In this document: positions 1 through 6,948 of the stretch, piece after piece
How positions within the stretch are numbered: the first letter of the stretch is position 1
Layout: every line of letters starts with the position of its first letter
Source of the DNA: Nitrososphaeraceae archaeon
GTDB lineage: Archaea; Thermoproteota; Nitrososphaeria; Nitrososphaerales; Nitrososphaeraceae
NCBI GenBank assembly: GCA_030038695.1
Contig: JASHSN010000057.1
Location: forward strand, 1-10,159
Length of the DNA: 10,159 bases
Direction of reading: 5' to 3'
Notes under the pieces: generated by a model
What the model saw: only the letters and a program-made list of their open reading frames with translations
Database searches by the model: none
What the model was told of the DNA's origin: nothing
Position numbers and translations under genes: made by a program

Positions 1-227
1 AATTCCTGATTTATATCCGAAAGGTAAGCAACAAATCTCATGTTCCTATCGGAGACTAGATGGAAAAACATGGCACCTCCGCCAATAAACGGTTCAAAAT
101 ATCGATTAAAATGAGACGGAATCATGGCATCTAAATCGGACAATATTTGGGTCTTACCACCCGCCCATTTCACAAATGGATAACAGTTGCGTAAGTCGAC
201 CACGTGTGAGTCAAGGAGGTATTCCAA
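1..227 (-). CDS. D12-class (Dam-like) N6-adenine DNA methyltransferase, N-terminal part, cut by window edge
   Basis: About 75 N-terminal codons are present; the rest lies beyond the left edge. The reading frame shows the signature start of the MethyltransfD12 family: PFVKWAGGKTQIL (about residues 17-29), then YFEPFIGGGAMFF, the FxGxG S-adenosylmethionine-binding motif, then LSDIN, the acidic end of the second strand of the Rossmann fold. Family members transfer a methyl group from SAM to adenine N6 in DNA, often at GATC, either as the modification half of a restriction system or as solitary enzymes. The catalytic DPPY motif is not in the window. There is no ATG before the motif. I chose TTG at 227 because a TATA box lies about 33 nt upstream; GTG at 203 is the alternative, and an in-frame TGA at 278-276 limits extension. 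It follows HerA on the same strand after a gap of about 250 bp. Family assignment is firm; start, specificity and intactness are not. Confidence 0.85.
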   Translation of the reverse strand, partial: MEYLLDSHVVDLRNCYPFVKWAGGKTQILSDLDAMIPSHFNRYFEPFIGGGAMFFHLVSDRNMRFVAYLSDINQE

Positions 228-255
228 GTTTCCACTACCTATTCTAATCCGATAG

Positions 256-264
256 TTTTTATAG
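256..264 (-). promoter_or_regulatory. TATA box for the adenine methyltransferase gene
   Basis: The minus strand reads CTATAAAAA, with TATAAA at 263-258. Archaeal transcription starts about 25-30 nt downstream of the TATA centre, here near 231-234, just ahead of the TTG at 227. This suggests a short-leader or near-leaderless transcript separate from the HerA message. The remaining gap between HerA and this gene (265-475) is AT-rich and I see no gene in it. Confidence 0.45.
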
Positions 265-475
265 TAATCGGTGATTCAACCTGTTTGTTCGGCCGTCAAT
301 CGCGAAATTACTTCTGATACTGGTTTGGAAATCTGAAATAAATTGATTAGGTGGCTGTCGTATGTAAACGTAAAAGAATTCTTTATATGACTTCACAACG
401 TGTGATAATGACTCCTGGCTTTAAATTTAGGTGGTCTATATTAAACATAATACGAATTAGATATACTAACATCCG

Positions 476-2320
476 TCAATCCAATACAGAATCCTCATTG
501 TTTATAGCATGAAAGAAAACTGGAACATTCTGAGTATTGGTGGCCTTAAAGCTTGTCATTAACCAATCCCCGTTCTGAAACATAAGAGTTCTGTCCATAA
601 ATGCGTCATCAATAGCAAATGTATCTGAAATTAATTGTCTATCATAAGGTCTGGGCATCGTGCTTACGAAATAGCTGTGAAGTTGTTGAAGTGCATTTGT
701 ATTAAGATGTGCGATCCTTTGTGTGCTTATCCATCCGTTCAGATTATATTTTCTTCCATGTCTTAATAATCTCTCGACTGCACGACTAGAAGTGTCGGTA
801 CCATCTTCTCTTCTTTTGTCTGCTGGAATAAACTCTTGAGCCTCATCGAAAACAAATACTATCCTAGGAGTTAGAGTGAAACTACTTTTTCTTTTTCGAA
901 AAATACGGTCAATAATTTCTGAACAAAAGTATCTAGCTACGTCAGCCTCCTGAAGATTAATCACAAAAAGTTTAGGTGACTCGGTACTCTTATCTAATAT
1001 TTCATTCACAAGTTTTGTTGTATCATACACATCATCTTTGAGAGTCTGTGGAGAAATATCTTCCAATGCTAGGAGTAGATTATTAAAAATCGATAGAATA
1101 GCTGCATCGGCTCTAAGTTTCGCCGCAGAGAGCAGATCTAGAATTGATTTTATCAGTGGTTTTGTCTCAGAACCCATTAAGGAGTCTTCGTTTAACCTAC
1201 TTTCTTTCATGAACTTCTTTATCATATTTACGACAGCCGGTATGAGGACTTTTTGTCCCGCTGCTCCAAACTTTTCGTTGGTAAGATCTGCCAGGGAACG
1301 TAATAGTCCTCCATATGTGGAAAACGCTAGCATTATTTGTTCAGATTCTGATGGTATTGTGAGGTTCCTTATTTTATCTTGACCGATGATTTCTTTTACT
1401 GATTCAAGAATCTGTTGCTTAACCTCTGCCAATGCTTCTGGAACTACATGTCTTACAATGTAATCTTCTGCCATTTTTTCATTATTACCATCTACGCTGT
1501 CATGAACAGGCAATGGTTCAGTTAGAATAATCCTGCTCGGAAACGATCTCAACAAATCCAGTATGTTTATTCCATATTCAGAAGATATATCGAAGACAAC
1601 AAACTTGACATTGGGTACAGAATTCATAGCTTTCCTTATTATGGACGATGTAAGGTTACTTTTGCCTGACCCAGTAAAAGCGAACGCTCCCACATGATAA
1701 TGAAGTAATTTCTCGACATTTACTGTGAAAGGGATTTGATTATCTGCAGCTCCCAGTAGATGGCCTATGGTGTAGTGTTCTGTTGATTTTGCGTCTTTAG
1801 GGATATAACAGATAAGCTTCTGCACAGTTTCATCGCTTAGTAAATTTACTTCTGCACCAGTCAAAGGAGCAATATTTTTTCTTACGAAGGTGGGACCTTG
1901 TTCACCTTCGTTTAACTGCAAAATATATCCTATAGGTGCAGCCACAATTTCTATCCACGTACTCTTAGAACCCTGTTGCCATTCTTTCTCAATCAGTATC
2001 ATGAATTCTTTCCTAATTGCTCCGGGTTGGTTACGATCGAGTGTCTGCATACTGTAATGCATCGGATAGACGTCTGCGACCTCGTATATGGAATAGTTAT
2101 CTTTGGAATTTACCCCCATAACATTGGGTATCGCCATCAATCTGCCTGCTTCAATCTTTTTGATAATTTCTGGAGAATAATTTGCCTCTATTCTTGCCGT
2201 TTTAAATGTAATTGTAGCCTTGCCGTCAGCAGTAGGCCGGGTGTTTGAAGATATTTCCCTGAGTCTTGCTAAGAATTTACCATCAAGGTTATCAAAAACA
2301 TCCGCTGCTTGCCGTAGCAT
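476..2320 (-). CDS. herA: HerA-like hexameric DNA translocase/ATPase (HerA/FtsK superfamily)
   Basis: A 614-residue P-loop ATPase. The N-terminal ~170 residues contain a beta-rich segment compatible with the HerA HAS-barrel. The Walker A motif FTGSGKSN is at about 215-222, followed by VVFDISSEYG (241-250), typical of HerA. Walker B is RIVFVFDEAQEF (about 486-497) with D492 and E493. RLLRHGRKYN (517-526) and ISTQR (531-535) match the arginine-finger and sensor region. Between about 270 and 445 lies a long helical insertion. HerA hexamers pump DNA and activate the NurA nuclease in DNA end resection; related ATPases serve defence systems. The ATG overlaps the NurA stop codon by one base and has AGGAGG 11 nt upstream, so it is the second gene of a coupled operon. 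At ~614 aa it is longer than the ~500 aa usual for archaeal HerA. Class is certain; whether this is the housekeeping repair copy or an accessory copy is open. Confidence 0.9.
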   Translation of the reverse strand: MLRQAADVFDNLDGKFLARLREISSNTRPTADGKATITFKTARIEANYSPEIIKKIEAGRLMAIPNVMGVNSKDNYSIYEVADVYPMHYSMQTLDRNQPGAIRKEFMILIEKEWQQGSKSTWIEIVAAPIGYILQLNEGEQGPTFVRKNIAPLTGAEVNLLSDETVQKLICYIPKDAKSTEHYTIGHLLGAADNQIPFTVNVEKLLHYHVGAFAFTGSGKSNLTSSIIRKAMNSVPNVKFVVFDISSEYGINILDLLRSFPSRIILTEPLPVHDSVDGNNEKMAEDYIVRHVVPEALAEVKQQILESVKEIIGQDKIRNLTIPSESEQIMLAFSTYGGLLRSLADLTNEKFGAAGQKVLIPAVVNMIKKFMKESRLNEDSLMGSETKPLIKSILDLLSAAKLRADAAILSIFNNLLLALEDISPQTLKDDVYDTTKLVNEILDKSTESPKLFVINLQEADVARYFCSEIIDRIFRKRKSSFTLTPRIVFVFDEAQEFIPADKRREDGTDTSSRAVERLLRHGRKYNLNGWISTQRIAHLNTNALQQLHSYFVSTMPRPYDRQLISDTFAIDDAFMDRTLMFQNGDWLMTSFKATNTQNVPVFFHAINNEDSVLD

Positions 2321-4176
2321 TAACTTTTCAGCCTCCTGGAATTCTCCACACGTGATCTGAAGTCTCTGAACTGTTCTTCGTATAAAACCTGCTGATCAAA
2401 TTCACTGTTGGCCATTTCAAATGCAACGGTAGACAAATAAGATGATTTCATTTCACCAAGGATGCACTTAGCCTTTTTATCTGCTAAAAATAGTGGGTAA
2501 TTATGGCCTAGAGCTTCTGGTATGACTTCTAGTGCCATTGAACAGAGAATATCCATCACAAGATGAGATATTTCACTGTCTTTATCAAAATGAATCATAG
2601 GTCGGATTTCCTCAACTACGTTGCCGTCTAGATGATGTAGGAGAAGCTCGCCTTGCACATCTAGAAAAGGATAGCATGGCCTATCATAGGAAAATACATG
2701 ACTCCTTACAGTAAGTTCGCTTTGACTTTGCCAAAGTTGTATGTAAGATTTAACGAACATTCTCTCAGCTGAAATAACATTCTTGTAGGCTCCCTTTACT
2801 CTTGCTTGATTATTTTTTGAATACTTGCTGTCTAATATAGGAGCCACCGTTCTAAAGCACGAATCAAATTCTAATGTTCTCCAGGGGGTCTTGACTAGCT
2901 GTCCGTTAATTATGCTAGAAATCTGCAAAAGCTGCTTATCGCTATTGAAGTTGGGTAGCTTACCAATTTTGATCTTATGAGCATTTTGTAAAATTGGCAC
3001 AATCGTTTTCGTTAGTTCTGCTGCGGCTGTATCTTTAATCAATCCTATTACCAAGACATTCTTTTCCCATGCCAATCTTACCAGAGCATAAATCATAATC
3101 AGGGTCATGAATTCCAAATCAGCTGAAGTAATCCATTTTTTCTCTTTATTGGCATTTCCGTCGTGGTTTTCATATATTAATGGATGTTCGTCGTGGGGCG
3201 TATCGAAAATGTGATGGCCTACCTTCATGGCTGCGGAAAAGACTCGCTGCCAGTATCCTGAAGTACTTGCTTTTATAGCAACATGATTGTTAGCATGAAC
3301 ATCTTCTCTCAAAAATGAGAATAACTCATTGAATGTTGTCAAATCCTTCACAAGCTTCTCCAGTCTCTGTGGCTTGCCACCAATTTTGCTCAATAGCTCG
3401 TCATATCCAAATGAGGTAGAATCGTTTTCTAATAATGAGATTAGTTTGTTTATTGCAGCGTATTTAATGAAATGACTTCTTGCCGTAGGAATTTGCAAGG
3501 TTTCGTTTGGATGAAGCATTCTAGCAAGTTCAAGATCAAGAGGAGAAACAATTCCAAACTCTGTATCTATTCCCAGCAAAATGGACCTATTCTCATTTAG
3601 CAGTTCGCCGACGCTCCAGACCAGATGGCCAACTTCACCCGCAAGTGTTCTATCAAGTATGACTAGTTTCAGATCTGGGTTTTCATTTAATGAGTTTACA
3701 GCCATATAGTACTCGGCAAATTGCATTAGTATAGAAGGTAGTCTTTCAGGATCAACCTCTATCCCTCCTTCAGTGATCTCACCTGCCACGTTCGATGCAT
3801 CTTCCTCATGGATAGGTATTGCAGCTGAAATATTGGTAACGTTATTTGCATCTAAAATCTCTCCACAACTACATCCCTTTTCTAAAAATTCCAGCTGTCC
3901 CGTGTATCCAAAGGCACCAGCATAAAATATCAGCATGTCGAGTTGCTGGTCCTGACTCTGGGTTCCGTCTATAGCAACAAATGAAATCTTTTTCTTTCCA
4001 AAAAACTTCTCCGCAGTCTCCTTTGCTATCCTTACATCATATCCTTCGCGCAAAAGAAGTTTGATATCATCTGAACATTTTGTTAATAATTCAGTTTTAT
4101 CTCTGAAGGATCCCATAAGCCTATGGGTAGAAGATTGAACGAGCTTGATTAATTTGTCATCGGTGTTTTGGCTCAC
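2320..4176 (-). CDS. nurA: NurA-domain 5'-3' nuclease, long form, partner of HerA
   Basis: A 618-residue protein with scattered NurA-family motifs. VAIDGTQSQD (about 67-76) is the first acidic motif (D70). LVILDRTLAG (171-180) supplies D175. LVIGLIKDT (375-383) matches the conserved G-x-x-K-D strand. YPLFLADKKAK (560-570) matches the C-terminal P-[ILV]-x-x-A-[DH] motif. NurA nucleases are RNase H-like, metal-dependent, form dimers on the HerA ring, and degrade 5' strands in double-strand break processing. The usual archaeal length is about 330-450 aa. The extra residues here appear spread through the middle (about 200-350 and 400-500), with no second domain I can name. The start is GTG at 4176 (GGAG about 11 nt upstream); an in-frame TGA at 4203 leaves no better start. 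First gene of the NurA-HerA operon, divergent from the GH1 gene. The motif match plus HerA partnership makes the family call good; catalytic residues are inferred by motif only. Confidence 0.8.
   Translation of the reverse strand: MSQNTDDKLIKLVQSSTHRLMGSFRDKTELLTKCSDDIKLLLREGYDVRIAKETAEKFFGKKKISFVAIDGTQSQDQQLDMLIFYAGAFGYTGQLEFLEKGCSCGEILDANNVTNISAAIPIHEEDASNVAGEITEGGIEVDPERLPSILMQFAEYYMAVNSLNENPDLKLVILDRTLAGEVGHLVWSVGELLNENRSILLGIDTEFGIVSPLDLELARMLHPNETLQIPTARSHFIKYAAINKLISLLENDSTSFGYDELLSKIGGKPQRLEKLVKDLTTFNELFSFLREDVHANNHVAIKASTSGYWQRVFSAAMKVGHHIFDTPHDEHPLIYENHDGNANKEKKWITSADLEFMTLIMIYALVRLAWEKNVLVIGLIKDTAAAELTKTIVPILQNAHKIKIGKLPNFNSDKQLLQISSIINGQLVKTPWRTLEFDSCFRTVAPILDSKYSKNNQARVKGAYKNVISAERMFVKSYIQLWQSQSELTVRSHVFSYDRPCYPFLDVQGELLLHHLDGNVVEEIRPMIHFDKDSEISHLVMDILCSMALEVIPEALGHNYPLFLADKKAKCILGEMKSSYLSTVAFEMANSEFDQQVLYEEQFRDFRSRVENSRRLKS
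2332..2337 (-). promoter_or_regulatory. Shine-Dalgarno site for the HerA gene, inside the NurA gene
   Basis: AGGAGG on the minus strand lies within the last codons of NurA, 11 nt before the HerA ATG. With the TAATG stop/start overlap at 2322-2318 it supports translational coupling and fixes the HerA start. It is the clearest ribosome binding site in the window; most other genes here look leaderless or weakly led. Confidence 0.75.
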
Positions 4177-4282
4177 GAGCTCATTAACTCCAATCTTCTG
4201 TCAAAACACTAGAAGAGCGACACTGTCGTGCATTGTAATGTCATCATTATGTTCTGCATCATATCGAAACTGTAGCACGGTA

Positions 4283-4290
4283 TCTATAAA
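4283..4290 (-). promoter_or_regulatory. Proximal TATA-like box for the NurA-HerA operon
   Basis: TTTATAGA on the minus strand, straddling the left edge of the first 76-bp repeat copy. It predicts a transcription start near 4262-4259, coinciding with the ATGATG of a 17-codon frame and giving about an 85-nt leader before NurA. It is the better-placed but less consensus-like of the two candidate boxes. Confidence 0.4.
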
Positions 4291-4436
4291 AGATTACTTA
4301 GTATAGAAGCCTTTTCAAGGGATAATTTGTCTTATTCCTCCCGGGCACATCTCCTTCTTATATAAAAGATTACTTAGTATAGAAGCCTTTTCAAGGGATA
4401 ATTTGTCTTATTCCTCCCGGGCACATCTCCTTCTTA
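4285..4436. repeat. Exact 76-bp tandem duplication (two copies)
   Basis: Copy 1 is 4285-4360 and copy 2 is 4361-4436; I compared all 76 bases and found no difference. Identity stops one base into the third period (4437). A shorter echo, CTTATTCCTCC, occurs in both copies (4331, 4407) and again at 4433. Perfect identity in non-coding DNA suggests a recent duplication. Each unit contains, on the minus strand, purine-rich AAGGAG and GGAGGAATAAG tracts and a TATA-like element at its edge. Confidence 0.97.
4359..4366 (-). promoter_or_regulatory. Distal consensus TATA box created at the repeat junction
   Basis: TTTATATA on the minus strand is a perfect archaeal TATA consensus, formed where the two 76-bp repeat copies meet (copy 1 ends in CTTA, copy 2 begins TATAAAAG). 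It would start transcripts near 4335, about 160 nt ahead of NurA. The surrounding CTTATATAAAAG is nearly symmetrical, so it could also act on the plus strand, though the GH1 start is about 390 nt away. Confidence 0.35.
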
Positions 4437-4759
4437 TTCCTCCTTGGAATTAGATGAATGTGGCAGTGGAGAATTGTCTGACCTGTATCTATTCCATCAT
4501 TTACTCCTATATTGAACTAACTAACTGACGGATCCATTTCATAAATGAGGTTAACAGCCAGTTCGTTGAGCATGGAGATCTTTAATGACAATAGTCTGAC
4601 TTTCCTATTGTTATAACCTAAATGGTCGATCCATTAAAAAGAGATCGATTTACCGATCTGGGCCGACACGTGATAATTTGCAACGATAAACAGAATATCG
4701 CGATCGATTCATTCCTAATGGAAAGTAATAAGAAATAAGTTTGTTTTATATGAAAGCAC

Positions 4760-6442
4760 ATGGACAGACCTTGCCAATCTAGCATTTCTCATTTTCTGTG
4801 GGGTGCATCTACTTCATCCTACCAGGTAGAGGGTGGAATCACAAATAATGATTGGAATTTATTTACTACATCAGAAGATATCAGACTAAGATTGTATGCC
4901 ATGACCAAGCCCAACATGTTCTATAAGGGGGTCTCTCAAGTAGAGATGAAACCAGCTGGGGAAGCGGTCAAAGCATGGCAACCGGAATATTACTCTAAAG
5001 ATTTTGATCTTGCGGCACAAATTGGGTTGAATAGTTTTCGAATAAGTCTGGAATGGGGGCGTATAGAGCCAGAGCGAAGACAATGGGATCAGCAAGTAAT
5101 TGAACACTATAAGGAAATGATAGGATCTATAAGAGAACACGGTCTCGTACCAATTGTTACACTAAACCATCTTACATTACCCCTATGGGTATTGACTCCT
5201 CCTACTCGTTTCACAAGAAGGCTAGGTCAGAGTTTACTACCTTCACCATTAAGAGATATTCCAATTGGAGAGCCTGTCTCAGCGGATCCGTATTGGAAAT
5301 CGCTTAGAGGTTGGGAGAATCATGAGACTGTCAATGAATTTATTTCTTTTGTAGCAAATGTTGTTCAAGAATTAAAAAACCAAATAGATTATTGGATAAC
5401 GCTTGCGGAACCTGTGGCATCGATTATAGGATCTGGGTATATTGCTGGATTATGGCCTCCTGGTTTTCTCCTTGATGGAAAAAGGGCGAAAAAAGTATTA
5501 CACAATCTCATTGAGGCTCATGTGCTAGCATATGATAAAATTAAAGAACTTGATGATGTTGACTCTGACGGAGATGGTAAAACCAGCCTTGTAGGCTTTT
5601 CTCATGCAATGACGGAAGTGTCTCCTGCTATATCAAAAAGTCGAATCTCCAAATTAAAAAATAATAATGTAGAAGCAAGTAAAAACTTTGCCTATTTCGT
5701 CAACGATTACCTAATTAATGCTCTAATAAAGGGAGAAGAGGATCTAAATTACTTAGAAACTCTAGAAAGACATAACAAAGAAAGTACTAATTTTAAAATA
5801 CACAAAAATTGGATTGATAAAACAGACTTTATTGGTGTTAACTATTATAGAAGGGTTTATGTCTATTATAGTAATATAGTTGCTTTCTCTTCTGCCAAGT
5901 TTGTGGGAGGAGCTTTCTTTAATGACCTGTACAACAAAAATGAGCAGCCGCATGGTATTCTCAACGACCTTGGTTGGGAGATCTATCCTAAGGGATTATA
6001 CAACATAATTACTCATATCACAAAGGAGTGGAATAACGTGCCAATTTTAATTACTGAAAACGGCATAGCAGATAAATCTGATAAACAACGGGCACAATTT
6101 ATTATCTCTCATCTTCAGCAAATTAGGCTGGCCTTAGATAAAGGTTCGAATGTGATTGGATACTTGCACTGGTCTTTTATGGATAACTATGAATGGCTTG
6201 ATAATTATAAGCTTGAGGCTAAGTTTGGATTATTTTATGTTGATCGCAGTAACCCCAATTTGCCACGAGTAATCACCAGAGGTGCAAAGGCCTATAAATT
6301 TATCGTACAAGAGTCGCGCAATGAGAATAAAGACGGAACCGTTACGAGTTTAGCATTATTGAAGGCTGAAAATCGATTTGGAACTTTTTCACCAGATGGT
6401 TTTCACCTATATGGCCAACCTAAGATTGCTTCGGAATATTAG
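4760..6442 (+). CDS. Glycoside hydrolase family 1 (beta-glucosidase/beta-galactosidase-like)
   Basis: A 560-residue retaining beta-glycosidase. The GH1 N-terminal signature FLWGASTSSYQVEGG is at 12-26, NSFRISLEWGRIEPE at 91-105 and NHLTLPLW at 136-143. The acid/base segment YWITLAEP (211-218) has E217 as acid/base. DFIGVNYY (356-363) follows, then the nucleophile in ILITENG (E433). The aglycone/substrate loop LHWSFMDNYEW is at 469-479. It hydrolyses beta-linked glucosides or galactosides; the natural substrate cannot be read from sequence. There is no signal peptide, so it is probably cytosolic. Two oddities: the normally invariant Asn before the acid/base Glu (N-E-P) is Ala here, and a D-x-D-x-D-G-D-G loop sits at 266-273. 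A tail of about 40 residues (518-560) follows the core. Family GH1 proteins are usually 420-500 aa. The ATG is placed 12 residues before FLWG, as is normal. It stands alone, divergent from NurA. Confidence 0.93.
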   Translation: MDRPCQSSISHFLWGASTSSYQVEGGITNNDWNLFTTSEDIRLRLYAMTKPNMFYKGVSQVEMKPAGEAVKAWQPEYYSKDFDLAAQIGLNSFRISLEWGRIEPERRQWDQQVIEHYKEMIGSIREHGLVPIVTLNHLTLPLWVLTPPTRFTRRLGQSLLPSPLRDIPIGEPVSADPYWKSLRGWENHETVNEFISFVANVVQELKNQIDYWITLAEPVASIIGSGYIAGLWPPGFLLDGKRAKKVLHNLIEAHVLAYDKIKELDDVDSDGDGKTSLVGFSHAMTEVSPAISKSRISKLKNNNVEASKNFAYFVNDYLINALIKGEEDLNYLETLERHNKESTNFKIHKNWIDKTDFIGVNYYRRVYVYYSNIVAFSSAKFVGGAFFNDLYNKNEQPHGILNDLGWEIYPKGLYNIITHITKEWNNVPILITENGIADKSDKQRAQFIISHLQQIRLALDKGSNVIGYLHWSFMDNYEWLDNYKLEAKFGLFYVDRSNPNLPRVITRGAKAYKFIVQESRNENKDGTVTSLALLKAENRFGTFSPDGFHLYGQPKIASEY

Positions 6443-6460
6443 TATTATATGGCATAATAC
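6442..6460 (+). terminator. Hairpin at the GH1 stop codon
   Basis: GTATTAT-ATGGC-ATAATAC forms a perfect 7-bp stem with a 5-nt loop, beginning on the last base of the GH1 stop codon. The stem is AT-rich and only loosely T-rich sequence follows, so termination or 3'-end processing is possible but unproven. The rest of 6461-6627 shows no gene. Confidence 0.35.
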
Positions 6461-6597
6461 AGTCCACTTTCATTATTGCCTATGATGGGGGCGATATCAG
6501 TTTTCAGGAGAAACGAAGCAACAAAGTATTGAAGTCGCTATCGGTTTATCGCTCTTCTAGCAACTCATAGAATCTCAATAAGATTTAATATTGCTGG

Positions 6598-6602
6598 TAT
6601 AT
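6598..6602 (+). promoter_or_regulatory. TATA-like box for the winged-helix gene
   Basis: TATAT within GGTATATCC is centred about 28 nt before the TTG start at 6628, the spacing expected for a leaderless archaeal transcript. A second AT-rich element, TTTAATATT at 6584-6592, is an alternative giving a short leader. Confidence 0.35.
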
Positions 6603-6627
6603 CCATAATGAGATAAGCATGTTATAA

Positions 6628-6942
6628 TTGGCTAGGCAGAAAAACCTTAGTCAGGAGCAAATTAAAATCAGAATTTTATCTTATCTCTATAATAGAGAAG
6701 AAGGATCGAATGCTCATAATATACAATTTCATGCTGTTCCTGGCCACACTCAAGAGGCCAGTCGTTTCAAAAGATTACTTGATGAGTTGTGTGCGCTAGA
6801 GAGAATACGTGAAATTGACATGAGTCATGTAACTAAAGGACGTGTAATTTATAAAATAACAGATAAAGGTAGAGAAACTATTATACATTTACGAAATCCT
6901 CTTATTAAAGAATTTTTAGGGCTAGTCAATGAAGATATCTAA
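6628..6942 (+). CDS. Small winged-helix DNA-binding protein
   Basis: A 104-residue protein with the layout of the single-domain winged-helix proteins abundant in Thaumarchaeota. Helix 1 is SQEQIKIRILSYLY (8-21). A basic recognition region follows, with ASRFKRLLDELCALERI at about 44-60. The wing strands and end are KGRVIYKITDKGRETI (about 70-85), and the I-T-x-K-G-R-E pattern is typical of archaeal winged-helix ends. It probably binds DNA as a transcription regulator; target unknown. The start is TTG at 6628: the upstream ATG at 6619 is in frame but is followed at once by TAA, and the next Met is internal (residue 65). It converges on the membrane-protein gene, sharing four bases at the stops. 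Function beyond DNA binding is not recognisable. Confidence 0.75.
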   Translation: MARQKNLSQEQIKIRILSYLYNREEGSNAHNIQFHAVPGHTQEASRFKRLLDELCALERIREIDMSHVTKGRVIYKITDKGRETIIHLRNPLIKEFLGLVNEDI

Positions 6943-6948
6943 GATATC
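6934..6948. terminator. Dyad GATATC-TAA-GATATC over convergent stop codons
   Basis: Two GATATC hexamers flank the TAA of the winged-helix gene, while the TAG of the opposing gene lies at 6941-6939. The 6-bp arms with a 3-nt loop could fold in RNA from either strand, so a compact bidirectional terminator is possible. No long T-tract follows, hence the low confidence. Confidence 0.3.

Larger units (their letters stand above)
4177..4759. other. Divergent intergenic region between NurA and GH1 genes
   Basis: 583 bp without a convincing gene. From left to right it holds: a 17-codon minus-strand reading frame starting ATGATG at 4262 just downstream of a TATA-like box (possible leader peptide, weak evidence); the exact 76-bp tandem duplication at 4285-4436; a featureless stretch to about 4530; and then 4531-4705 with six GATC sites and small dyads. 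The dyads are AATGG-TCGAT-CCATT at 4621-4635 and AGATCG-ATTTAC-CGATCT at 4642-4659. These dyads could be operators for the GH1 gene or parts of a methylation-sensitive region. I see no tRNA or other structured RNA. Confidence 0.6.

Noticed and set aside
211..225. A strong AAGGAGGT Shine-Dalgarno-like sequence on the plus strand.
   Set aside because: No plus-strand start codon with an open frame follows; it lies antisense to the methyltransferase N-terminus.
408..512. A 34-codon plus-strand frame starting with ATG downstream of TTTATATG (382-389).
   Set aside because: The spacing from the TATA is too short, the frame runs into the antisense of the HerA end, and the product has no recognisable features.
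4285..4436. The repeats as a CRISPR array or as repeated mini-genes (minus-strand ATGTGCCC frame of 11 codons after AAGGAG).
   Set aside because: There are only two directly abutting copies with no spacers, and the ribosome-site-to-ATG distance is too short for a believable peptide.
4744..4751. TTTTATAT just before the GH1 ATG as its promoter.
   Set aside because: Its centre is about 12 nt from the ATG, so transcription would begin inside the coding region after the start; no later in-frame start precedes the conserved FLWG motif.
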